Assembly (NCBI GenBank): GCA_002315975.1
Contig: DCIK01000008.1
Span: 1 to 51,500 of the forward strand
Source of the DNA: Clostridiales bacterium UBA1728
GTDB lineage: Bacteria; Bacillota; Clostridia; Oscillospirales; Oscillospiraceae
Reading direction: 5' to 3'
DNA length: 51,500 bases
The notes beneath the pieces were generated by a model, which was given only the letters and a program-made list of their open reading frames with translations, searched no databases and had not been told where the DNA came from. Of the stretch, positions 1-6,515 are shown piece after piece; the stretch's first letter is position 1, and every line of letters starts with the position of its first letter. The position numbers were made by a program, and so were the translations under genes.

Positions 1-70
1 TTTTTGTTTTGTACTATTCAATTTTCATTCTTCACTATTCATTAAGGACAGGATACTCAGGAGGTACGCC

Positions 71-475
71 ATGAACTCTTCCACCACCCGCGTGGGCACA
101 GGTCTTTTAGTGGCCGATGTGCCAGATATGGTACATTTCTACCGGGACATTCTCGGTCTCGATGCGGAATGGGACGGGGGCAATTTCGCCGAGCTCAGAA
201 CGGCCAACGGCGAGCTTGCCCTGTTCATGTACTCCCGTCAGGAATTCTGCAGGGCCATCGGGCAGGAGTATCAGCCGCCCCGGGGCATCAACCGGAGCTT
301 TGAAATCGGTCTGTGGCTGCCCTCCTACGAGGATGTGGACGCCGAGTATGCGCGGCTCAAGGCACTGGGTGTGTCCCTCCCCTGTGGAGAGCCCGTGACC
401 TACGACTTCGGCATCCGCAACTTCTATGTGGCCGATCCGGAGGGCAACCTGCTGGAAATCGGGAGCCGCCGATGA
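71..475 (+). CDS. VOC (glyoxalase/bleomycin-resistance) family protein
   Basis: A 134-residue single-domain VOC protein. The N-terminal half (FYRDILGLDAEW, then LALFMY) and the C-terminal YVADPEGNLLEIGS match the paired beta-alpha-beta-beta-beta modules of the family; the Glu of LLEI is the usual last metal ligand. Family members include glyoxalases, dioxygenases and drug-binding proteins, so the substrate cannot be told. CAGGAGG at 58-64 is well placed for the ATG. Its stop overlaps the next gene's ATG (ATGA at 472-475), so the two are translationally coupled. Cytosolic by lack of a signal peptide. Confidence 0.85.
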   Translation: MNSSTTRVGTGLLVADVPDMVHFYRDILGLDAEWDGGNFAELRTANGELALFMYSRQEFCRAIGQEYQPPRGINRSFEIGLWLPSYEDVDAEYARLKALGVSLPCGEPVTYDFGIRNFYVADPEGNLLEIGSRR

Positions 476-1041
476 GCAGACCTCTCTCCGAATTGACGCT
501 CCGGGAGCTGTGGGAGCTGTTTCCCATCTTTCTGGTTGCGCCCAAAGCCCAGTGGAAGGCAGACTACGCCGAGGCAGAGGCCGAGCTGGTATCTGGTTTA
601 CATAATTTCAATATCGCCCGGATCAGTCATGTTGGCAGCACCGCCATCAAGGGCATCTGGGCCAAGGACATTGTTGACATAATGCTGGAGCTTGAGCCCG
701 GAGAAGATATGGAGGCCGCCGCTGCCGCCCTCGGCACTCTGGGCTATACCCGTATGTCGGAGGAGCCGGGACGCATCTTCTTTAACCGCGGCTACACCCC
801 CGAGGGCTTTGCCGAGAAGGTTTTTCATCTTCATGTACGCTTTCGGGGGGATAATCACGAGCTGTACTTCCGGGACTATATGAATGAGCATCCGGAAGAG
901 GCCAAAGCCTACGAAGCACTGAAGCTGCGGCTCTGGAAGGAATATGAGCACAACCGGGATGGCTACACTGAGGCCAAGGGGCAGTTCATTTCCCGCTGCA
1001 CCCAGAAGGCAAAGGTGCTTTACCCCGACAGATATTGCTAA
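472..1041 (+). CDS. GrpB family protein (UPF0157, nucleotidyltransferase fold)
   Basis: A 189-residue protein beginning at the ATG that overlaps the VOC stop codon. The motif ISHVGSTAIKGIWAKDIVDIML matches the GrpB/UPF0157 core (HVGSTAVPGLxAKPIIDI), which has a nucleotidyltransferase-like fold with acidic metal-binding residues. The C-terminal half with FHLHVRF, LYFRDYMNEHPEEA and a helical KLRLWKEYEHNRDGYTEAK stretch is also typical. The family's biochemical role is mostly unknown, though some members sit beside CoA or dephospho-CoA enzymes. The coupling to a VOC protein gives no clear pathway. Confidence 0.85.
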   Translation: MSRPLSELTLRELWELFPIFLVAPKAQWKADYAEAEAELVSGLHNFNIARISHVGSTAIKGIWAKDIVDIMLELEPGEDMEAAAAALGTLGYTRMSEEPGRIFFNRGYTPEGFAEKVFHLHVRFRGDNHELYFRDYMNEHPEEAKAYEALKLRLWKEYEHNRDGYTEAKGQFISRCTQKAKVLYPDRYC

Positions 1042-1045
1042 AAGA

Positions 1046-1074
1046 TTGACATATTCCCCGGGATATTATATAAT
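1046..1074 (+). promoter_or_regulatory. Consensus sigma-A promoter for the small transporter gene
   Basis: TTGACA at 1046-1051 and TATAAT at 1069-1074 are separated by exactly 17 bases, a perfect vegetative promoter. The start point would be near 1081, only about 25 bases before the ATG at 1106. Confidence 0.85.
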
Positions 1075-1105
1075 AATCAGCACTATACTCTGAAAGGCTG
1101 CGCTT

Positions 1106-1579
1106 ATGGCCGCTTTGACACAAACCTATATGGGCAAGCTTCTGTGCACCTTCTTTCTCTCCATGGTGCCGGTGGTGGAGCTGCGCGGCGGGATTCCGCT
1201 GGGTCTCTCTCTGGGTCTTACGCCCGCCGAGAGCTTTCTCTGCGCCACGCTGGGAAATATGCTGCCCGTGCCCTTTCTCATTCTGCTCACCAGAAAGGTT
1301 TTCCGCTGGCTGAAGAAGTCTCCCCGCATTGCGCCCCTCATCGAGAAGCTGGAGACGCGAGGACACGAAAAGGGAGAAATTGTCCGCAAATATCGGACGG
1401 CCGGTCTGATTATTCTGGTTGCCATTCCCCTGCCCGGTACCGGCGCCTGGACCGGCGCTCTGGTGGCCACACTGCTGGATCTGCGGCTGAAAACCGCCAT
1501 TCCCGCCATTTTGCTGGGCGTGCTTATCGCCGGTGGACTGGTGCTGGCCGCTTCCTTGGGTTTTATTGCCATTTTTTAA
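1106..1579 (+). CDS. Small multidrug export family membrane protein (Sm_multidrug_ex)
   Basis: A 157-residue, very hydrophobic protein. It has an N-terminal membrane helix carrying VPVVELRGGIPLG, a signature of the Sm_multidrug_ex family (PF06695), then FLCATLGNMLPVPFLILL, a charged loop around residues 55-90, and two C-terminal membrane segments starting at TAGLIILVAIPLPGTGAW. The family is annotated as small multidrug exporters on thin evidence and is related to DedA/SNARE-associated membrane proteins. AAAGG lies just upstream of the ATG. It has its own perfect promoter and is probably monocistronic, since another promoter begins 20 bases after its stop. Confidence 0.85.
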   Translation: MAALTQTYMGKLLCTFFLSMVPVVELRGGIPLGLSLGLTPAESFLCATLGNMLPVPFLILLTRKVFRWLKKSPRIAPLIEKLETRGHEKGEIVRKYRTAGLIILVAIPLPGTGAWTGALVATLLDLRLKTAIPAILLGVLIAGGLVLAASLGFIAIF

Positions 1580-1599
1580 GAAAAGTTACGAAAAACAGC

Positions 1600-1628
1600 T
1601 TGACCTTCCGAGCAGGATGTGGTATAGT
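1600..1628 (+). promoter_or_regulatory. Promoter of the rpmG-secE-nusG-rplK-rplA operon
   Basis: TTGACC at 1600-1605 and TATAGT at 1623-1628 with a 17-base spacer. Transcription would start near 1635, giving a leader of about 100 nt before rpmG. Confidence 0.75.
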
Positions 1629-1635
1629 TACTGCA

Positions 1636-1660
1636 CCTGTCGGCGGACAGGCTGTTTTTT
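1636..1660 (+). promoter_or_regulatory. 5'-leader hairpin followed by a T-run
   Basis: CCTGTC (1636-1641) can pair with GACAGG (1646-1651) across a GGCG loop, and a run of six T residues follows at 1655-1660. It sits at the predicted 5' end of the rpmG operon transcript. It could be an early attenuator or a 5' stabilising hairpin; the stem is short and so close to the start that true termination is uncertain. Confidence 0.4.
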
Positions 1661-1735
1661 GTGCGGCCAAAACGCCCATACAGGGAGGCATGCGCCGGAT
1701 AAACCGAGCGCAAATTTAAAAGGAGGTGCCGAAAA

Positions 1736-1900
1736 ATGGCGAAAGCAGGTGCACGCATCAAGATCACTCTGAGATGCTCTGAGTGCAAGCAGCGTAACTA
1801 CAACACCAACAAGAACAAGAAGAACACCACGGACAAGCTCGAACTGAACAAGTATTGCCCCTTCTGCCGCAAGCACACCAAGCACGTCGAGACCAAGTGA
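1736..1900 (+). CDS. rpmG: 50S ribosomal protein L33
   Basis: A 54-residue protein starting at the ATG at 1736, preceded by AAAAGGAGGT at 1720-1729. It is the large-subunit protein L33: R-I-K-I-T-L-R-C-S-E-C near the start and YCPFCRKHTKHVETK at the end. It keeps both CxxC pairs (CSEC, CPFC), so it is the zinc-binding (C+) form. Position as first gene of a secE-nusG-rplK-rplA cluster is the standard Firmicute arrangement. Confidence 0.96.
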   Translation: MAKAGARIKITLRCSECKQRNYNTNKNKKNTTDKLELNKYCPFCRKHTKHVETK

Positions 1901-1913
1901 TGCGAAAGGATGC

Positions 1914-2192
1914 ATGAAAATGGCTGAAAAGGAAACTAAGGCAATCACTCCGCAGGCCAAAGGCGACTTTGTCAAGCGGACCAATGAAAAGCTCAGCTTC
2001 AAGGAGCGCACCAAGAAGTGGTTCCGCGACATGAAGAGCGAGCTCAAGAAGGTTGTTTGGCCTACCCCCAAGCAGGTTATGAAGAACACCGGTGTGGCTC
2101 TGGCTATGATGGCCGCCTGCGCTCTGGTGGTCTGGGGCTTCGACAAGCTTGCTTCCGGCGCTGTCTCCGCCCTCGTCAAGCTGGTGGGCTGA
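1914..2192 (+). CDS. secE: Preprotein translocase subunit SecE
   Basis: A small SecE of about 90 residues, part of the SecYEG membrane channel. A basic N-terminal stretch leads to the amphipathic KSELKKVVWPTPKQVMKNT motif that is diagnostic of SecE, then one membrane helix (about residues 60-80). Two in-frame ATGs are possible, 1914 and 1920. AAAGGA at 1905-1910 is only 3 bases from the first but 9 from the second, so initiation at 1920 (MAEKETK) is quite possible. It lies 13 bases after rpmG and 4 bases before nusG. Confidence 0.95.
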   Translation: MKMAEKETKAITPQAKGDFVKRTNEKLSFKERTKKWFRDMKSELKKVVWPTPKQVMKNTGVALAMMAACALVVWGFDKLASGAVSALVKLVG

Positions 2193-2196
2193 AAAA

Positions 2197-2724
2197 ATGG
2201 CCGATAATCTCATGTGGTATGTAGTCCATACCTACTCCGGCTACGAAAACTCCGTGGCGACCGCCATCCTCAAGGCTGCCGAGAACCGCGGAATGCAGGA
2301 TCTGATCACTGAGGTGAACATCCCCGTGGAAACCGTTGTGGAGCACGGCGATGAAGGCGACAAGACCGTTGAGCGCAAAATCTTCCCCGGCTATGTGCTG
2401 GTGAAGATGGTGATGACCGACGAAAGCTGGTATCTGGTGCGCAACTGCCGCGGCTGCACCGGCTTCGTGGGTAGCGACGGCAAGCCGATTCCCCTCACCG
2501 AACAGGAAGTGCTGGGTCTGGGTGTGGAACACAGAGAATACACCGTGGGCTTTGATGTGGGCGATACCGTCCGGATCATCGACGGCCCTCTGGATGGTTT
2601 TCTCGGAACCGTGGACGAGCTGGATCCCGCCAAGGACAGCGTTCGTCTCATCGTCTCTATGTTTGGCAGAGAGACTCCGGTTGACCTTGAGCTTGATCAG
2701 GTCGAACCGGTCAAAGAAGAATGA
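2197..2724 (+). CDS. nusG: Transcription termination/antitermination protein NusG
   Basis: A 175-residue NusG. The N-terminal NGN domain opens with MWYVVHTYSGYENSVA and includes the KIFPGYVLVKM segment that contacts RNA polymerase; the C-terminal KOW domain begins at VGDTVRIIDGPLDGFLGTV. I start it at the ATG at 2197, four bases after the secE stop; upstream in-frame codons overlap secE and encode no NusG-like sequence. It binds RNA polymerase and modulates pausing and Rho or ribosome coupling. Confidence 0.96.
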   Translation: MADNLMWYVVHTYSGYENSVATAILKAAENRGMQDLITEVNIPVETVVEHGDEGDKTVERKIFPGYVLVKMVMTDESWYLVRNCRGCTGFVGSDGKPIPLTEQEVLGLGVEHREYTVGFDVGDTVRIIDGPLDGFLGTVDELDPAKDSVRLIVSMFGRETPVDLELDQVEPVKEE

Positions 2725-2744
2725 TTTTTGGAGGTGCTTGAACA

Positions 2745-3170
2745 ATGGCACAGAAAATAGTTGGTTATGTCAGATTTCAGGTTCCCGCCGGCAAGGCCAC
2801 CCCGGCTCCCCCTGTGGGTCCCGCCCTCGGCCAGTATGGCGTGAACATTGCCCAGTTTACCAAGGACTTCAACGAGCGCACCAAGGGCGACATGGGCATG
2901 ATGATCCCCGTTATTATCACCGTTTACTCCGACCGCAGCTTCACCTTCGTGACCAAGACTCCCCCTGCAGCCCTGCTCATCAAGAAGGCCTGCGGCATTG
3001 AGACCGCCTCCGGCGTTCCCCAGCGCGACAAGGTTGCCACCATCAGCAAGGAAGATCTGCGCAAGATCGCCGAGCAGAAGATGCCCGACCTGAACTGCAC
3101 CAGCATCGAGTCCGCCATGAGCATGATCGCGGGCACCTGCCGCAGCATGGGCGTTCTTGTTGGGGAATAA
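2745..3170 (+). CDS. rplK: 50S ribosomal protein L11
   Basis: A 141-residue L11. The N-terminal domain shows VRFQVPAGKATPAPPVGPALGQYGVNI and the C-terminal rRNA-binding domain ends with SIESAMSMIAGTCRSMGV, both highly conserved. L11 forms the GTPase-associated centre with 23S rRNA and contacts release and elongation factors. GGAGGTG at 2730-2736 precedes the ATG. It is followed by rplA after 62 bases. Confidence 0.97.
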   Translation: MAQKIVGYVRFQVPAGKATPAPPVGPALGQYGVNIAQFTKDFNERTKGDMGMMIPVIITVYSDRSFTFVTKTPPAALLIKKACGIETASGVPQRDKVATISKEDLRKIAEQKMPDLNCTSIESAMSMIAGTCRSMGVLVGE

Positions 3171-3189
3171 GTTCCCCGTTTTAGTGGGA

Positions 3190-3203
3190 GGAAGGTTCCT
3201 TCC
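3190..3203 (+). repeat. Short inverted repeat between rplK and rplA
   Basis: GGAAGG (3190-3195) and CCTTCC (3198-3203) flank two bases in the 62-base rplK-rplA gap, just upstream of the rplA ribosome-binding site. L1 commonly autoregulates by binding a leader that mimics its rRNA site, but this short stem alone does not show such a site. Confidence 0.3.
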
Positions 3204-3232
3204 GACAAACCACATTTTAGGAGGATTTACAA

Positions 3233-3931
3233 GTGTTCAGAGGTAAGAATTATAAAGAGAGCGCCAAGCTCATCGATAAACAGAACCAGTACGAGCCCAA
3301 GGAGGCTTTCGAGCTGGTCGTTAAGGGTTCCAAGGCCAAGTTCGACGAGACCGTCGAGCTGCACGTGAAGCTGGGCGTCGACTCCCGTCACGCCGATCAG
3401 CAGGTTCGCGGCGCCATCGTCCTTCCCAACGGCACCGGCAAGAACGTTCGCGTTCTCTGCTTCTGCAAGCCCGAGAAGGAAGACGAAGCCAAGGCTGCCG
3501 GAGCCGATTACGCCGGCGGCGCCGATCTCGTCCAGAAGATTCAGGGCGAGAACTGGTTCGATTTCGACGTTGTCATCGCCACCCAGGACATGATGGGTGT
3601 CGTTGGCCGTCTCGGTAAGGTTCTGGGTCCCAAGGGTCTGATGCCCTCTCCCAAGGCCGGCACCGTCGTTGCCCCCGCCGCTCTTGCTCAGGCCATCAAG
3701 GAGTCTAAGGCCGGCAAGATCGAGTACCGTCTCGACAAGACCAACATCATCCACTGCCCCATCGGCAAGGTTTCCTTCGGCGCCGAGAAGCTCTACGAGA
3801 ACTACGATGCTCTCCTGAACGCCATTCTGCGTGCCAAGCCCGCCACTGCCAAGGGCCAGTATATCCGCAGCTGCGTCACCGCCTCCACCATGGGCCCCGG
3901 CGTGAAGATCAACGCCCAGAAGACCCTGTAA
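3233..3931 (+). CDS. rplA: 50S ribosomal protein L1
   Basis: A 232-residue L1 that begins with GTG at 3233; AGGAGG at 3219-3224 sits eight bases upstream and fixes this start. Typical L1 blocks are ETVELHVKLGVDSRHADQQVRGAIVLPNGTGK and LGPKGLMPSPKAGTV. L1 binds the L1 stalk of 23S rRNA and acts at the E site. It is the last gene of the operon: a terminator follows at 3957, so rplJ-rplL and rpoBC are not joined to it here. Confidence 0.97.
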   Translation: MFRGKNYKESAKLIDKQNQYEPKEAFELVVKGSKAKFDETVELHVKLGVDSRHADQQVRGAIVLPNGTGKNVRVLCFCKPEKEDEAKAAGADYAGGADLVQKIQGENWFDFDVVIATQDMMGVVGRLGKVLGPKGLMPSPKAGTVVAPAALAQAIKESKAGKIEYRLDKTNIIHCPIGKVSFGAEKLYENYDALLNAILRAKPATAKGQYIRSCVTASTMGPGVKINAQKTL

Positions 3932-3956
3932 CAGAGGCTTAAACGCCGCCCAAAAG

Positions 3957-3983
3957 CCCGCCGGGTTTTCCCAGCGGGTTTTT
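3957..3983 (+). terminator. Rho-independent terminator of the rplA operon
   Basis: CCCGC (3957-3961) pairs with GCGGG (3974-3978), extended by an inner GGG/CCC pair around a TTTT loop, followed by five T residues (3979-3983). Confidence 0.9.
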
Positions 3984-4017
3984 GTTATGCTGTTGATGCA
4001 TATTGTGGAAATTATAC

Positions 4018-4046
4018 TTGAAATAAAGCTGCATTTCGGGTATACT
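4018..4046 (+). promoter_or_regulatory. Promoter of the PpiC-type foldase gene
   Basis: TTGAAA at 4018-4023 and TATACT at 4041-4046, 17-base spacer. The start point is about 30-35 bases before the ATG at 4086. Confidence 0.75.
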
Positions 4047-4085
4047 GTTGTCCAAATCCCTGTCGAAAGGAAGTAAAAATCAATC

Positions 4086-5561
4086 ATGGGTGCATCCAAA
4101 GAAAAGCAGCTCCGCGAGATGCGCGGAAACGAATCTTCCCCCAAGGAGCGTGCTGCCCAGCAGGCCGCCGCTGAGAAAAAGAAGACCAACACCAAGTACA
4201 CCATCGGTGTTGTGGTGATCCTGATCGTTGCCATTCTTGCGGGCGTGATCAACTCCGGCTTTATCGATACCAGGCTCGCCGCCGTGAAAACCGGCTCCAC
4301 CAGCTGGTCTCTGGGTCAGGTACGCTACGCCAAGCAGACCGCTTACTCCCAGTTTTACAACAACTACGGCAGCCTTGTAGACTACCTCATCGACTCCGAA
4401 ACTCCCCTCGACGAGCAGCAGAGTGCCTTCGATGAGAACATGACCTGGGACGAATACTTCACCGAAGAGGGTCTGAGCTACCTGCAGGAAATGGCCGCCT
4501 ACTATGACCTTGCCAAGGCTGAGGGCTATACCCTTTCCGAGGAAGAGCAGCAGACCATTGATGACAACATGGTCATGTACGACACCTATGCCCAGCTTTA
4601 CGGCTACACCACTGACGGCTATCTCACCGCCATGTACGGCGAGGGCAACACCGCCAAGACCGTGCGGCAGATGATGGAGATTTCCATCCTGGCCGGTGAC
4701 TACGCTCAGGCCAAGCAGGACTCCTTCTCCGATTCCTATACCACCGAGCAGCTGGATGCCTGGTACGAGGAGAACTCCCAGAACAACAACTCCGTCACCT
4801 ATCTGAGCGCCTTTATCAGCGCTGAGACCGATGAGGAGGGCAATGCCAGCGAAGAGGCTCTTGCCACCGCCAAGGCCAGCGCCGAAGCGGTGAAGAAGGC
4901 CTGCGACGGCACCGTGGAGGGCTTCACCACCGCCGTTCTGGAGGCCACCGGCTCCGTGCCCACCGAGAGCAGCTCCATCCCCGCCGGCATGGGCGATGCC
5001 GCCGACTGGGCCAATGACTCTGCCCGTAAGGCCGGTGACGTGACCATGGTTGAGAACGGAACCGGCTACACGCTCTACTGCTACGAGAGCATCGACACCA
5101 ACGACTACAACACCGTCAGCGTCCGTCACATTCTCATCAAGACCGTAGACGCCGATGAAGACGGCAGCATCTCTGAGGAAGAGAAGCAGACCGCTCTGGA
5201 TACCATCACCGCCATCAAGGATCAGTGGGACGGCACCGAGGAAGGCTTTGCCACGCTGGCCATGGAAAACAGCGAAGACAGTGGCTCCAGCTCCGAGGGT
5301 GGTCTCTACGAGAACATCTACAAGGGCCAGATGGTCACCGCCTTTGATGACTTCTGCTTTGCCGAGCACAAGCCGGGCGATACCGACATCGTTTACGATG
5401 AGACCTACGGCTACTTCTTCATCTACTACGTGGGCGAAGGCGACAGCTACAAGCACGTGCTGGCCAAGGACGCTCTGACTGGCGAGGACTTCACCGCCTG
5501 GAAGGACGAGCTGATGAAGAGCTACACCATCGAAAAGACCGGCCTCTTCAAGAGGCTCTGA
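4086..5561 (+). CDS. Membrane-anchored PpiC-type peptidyl-prolyl isomerase (SurA/PrsA-like)
   Basis: A 491-residue protein with a short basic cytosolic tail, one membrane helix at about residues 38-57 (GVVVILIVAILAGVIN) and a long extracytoplasmic part. Residues 60-330 are helical and acidic like the SurA/PrsA chaperone region. About residues 340-455 form a parvulin domain: VSVRHILIKT, then FATLAMENSEDSGSSSEGG and TYGYFFIYYVG. Known relatives fold secreted proteins outside the membrane. The parvulin domain has a long acidic insert between its first strand and helix. Monocistronic, with its own promoter; a MITE-like repeat follows directly. Confidence 0.88.
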   Translation: MGASKEKQLREMRGNESSPKERAAQQAAAEKKKTNTKYTIGVVVILIVAILAGVINSGFIDTRLAAVKTGSTSWSLGQVRYAKQTAYSQFYNNYGSLVDYLIDSETPLDEQQSAFDENMTWDEYFTEEGLSYLQEMAAYYDLAKAEGYTLSEEEQQTIDDNMVMYDTYAQLYGYTTDGYLTAMYGEGNTAKTVRQMMEISILAGDYAQAKQDSFSDSYTTEQLDAWYEENSQNNNSVTYLSAFISAETDEEGNASEEALATAKASAEAVKKACDGTVEGFTTAVLEATGSVPTESSSIPAGMGDAADWANDSARKAGDVTMVENGTGYTLYCYESIDTNDYNTVSVRHILIKTVDADEDGSISEEEKQTALDTITAIKDQWDGTEEGFATLAMENSEDSGSSSEGGLYENIYKGQMVTAFDDFCFAEHKPGDTDIVYDETYGYFFIYYVGEGDSYKHVLAKDALTGEDFTAWKDELMKSYTIEKTGLFKRL

Positions 5562-5571
5562 GGAAAACATA

Positions 5572-5722
5572 GGGGCTGTAAAAAAAGCCTGTCATTGCGA
5601 GCCGCAATGCGGCGTGGCAATCCGTTTTCTTTTGAATAACTGCAAATTATGCAGAAAAGAGACGGATTGCCACACCAGTCTGCGGACTGGTTCGCAATGA
5701 CCGGGAGTATTTTTACAGCCCC
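5572..5722. repeat. MITE-like palindromic repeat, copy A
   Basis: A 151-base non-coding element with terminal inverted repeats GGGGCTGTA and TACAGCCCC. Subterminal arms also pair: GCCTGTCATTGCGA on the left with TCGCAATGACCGGG on the right, and GTGGCAATCCGT with ACGGATTGCCAC. Two more copies lie at 30129-30293 and 40505-40653. It fills the gap between the foldase and tcdA and could form one long hairpin, so it may act as a transcription terminator. Confidence 0.88.
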
Positions 5723-5739
5723 TTTTTGAAGGATCTGCT

Positions 5740-6450
5740 ATGGACGAACTGTTTATCCGCCAGGCGTCTCTGCTGGGCAGTGACGCCATGGAAAGGCTGC
5801 GCGGCAGCCATGTGGCCGTATTCGGTCTGGGCGGCGTGGGCTCCTGGTGCGCCGAGGCTCTATGCCGCAGCGGCATCGGCGAGCTGACGCTGGTGGATCA
5901 GGACTGCGTATCTGTCAGCAACCGCAACCGCCAGCTCTGCGCGCTGGAGGACACCGTGGGGCAGAGCAAGGCCGCCGTAATGGCGGAGCGGCTGGGGCAG
6001 ATCAATCCCGCCTGCCGCCTCCATGCCCTTGAAATGCAGTACAACGCGGAAACTCGAGAAGAGTTCTTCGCGCCGGGCTTTGACTATGTGGTGGACGCCA
6101 TTGACCTGGTGAGCTGCAAGCTGGACCTCATCGAGAGCTGCATAGAGCGCGGTATCCCCATCGTTTCCTCGCTGGGCACCGGCAACAAGCTGGACGCTTC
6201 CCGGCTGTGCATTACCGATCTGAGCAAAACCGAGGGCTGTCCTTTTGCCCGCATCCTTCGCAAGGAGCTGCGCGCCCGGGGCATCAGCCACCTGAATGTG
6301 GTGTTCAGCAGCGAGGAGGCCCATGACTGCATCCAGTCCGAGACTCCCCCGCCGGGTCGCCGCAGCGTGCCCGGCAGTCTGGTCTGGGTCACCGCCACGG
6401 CAGGAATGCTCCTCTGTCAGAAGGTTGTCCGCGACATCGCCGATATGTGA
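5740..6450 (+). CDS. tcdA: tRNA threonylcarbamoyladenosine dehydratase
   Basis: A 236-residue E1/ThiF-fold enzyme. It has the ATP-binding loop VFGLGGVGSWCAEAL (about residues 27-41), the DQDCVSVSNRNRQ segment and the LGTGNKLD block that mark TcdA (YgdL/CsdL). TcdA adenylates and cyclises N6-threonylcarbamoyladenosine at position 37 of ANN-decoding tRNAs. The start at 5740 lies 17 bases after the repeat copy A. The stop codon TGA (6448-6450) is the first three bases of a palindromic element, so the repeat defines the C terminus. Confidence 0.93.
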   Translation: MDELFIRQASLLGSDAMERLRGSHVAVFGLGGVGSWCAEALCRSGIGELTLVDQDCVSVSNRNRQLCALEDTVGQSKAAVMAERLGQINPACRLHALEMQYNAETREEFFAPGFDYVVDAIDLVSCKLDLIESCIERGIPIVSSLGTGNKLDASRLCITDLSKTEGCPFARILRKELRARGISHLNVVFSSEEAHDCIQSETPPPGRRSVPGSLVWVTATAGMLLCQKVVRDIADM

Positions 6451-6508
6451 CAGCAGGGACAGTTCTCCTTGACACATTTTGTGTCAGAGAGAACCGTCCC
6501 TGTTGTCA
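6448..6508. repeat. 61-base palindromic element between convergent genes
   Basis: Two arms of about 29 bases pair with four G-U-compatible mismatches around a TTT centre. The left arm begins TGACAGCAGGGACAGTTCTC; the right arm carries GAGAACCGTCCCTG and ends TTGTCA. The first three bases are the tcdA stop codon, and the pseudokinase gene on the other strand stops 8 bases beyond the right end. A related core (GGGACGGTTCTC) occurs at 21554-21586. Probably a bidirectional terminator derived from a dispersed repeat. Confidence 0.85.
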
Positions 6509-6515
6509 TATTATC

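Noticed and set aside
6448..6508. Phage or IS attachment site
   Set aside because: No integrase or transposase adjoins, and the sequence is a dispersed palindrome with other copies in the window.
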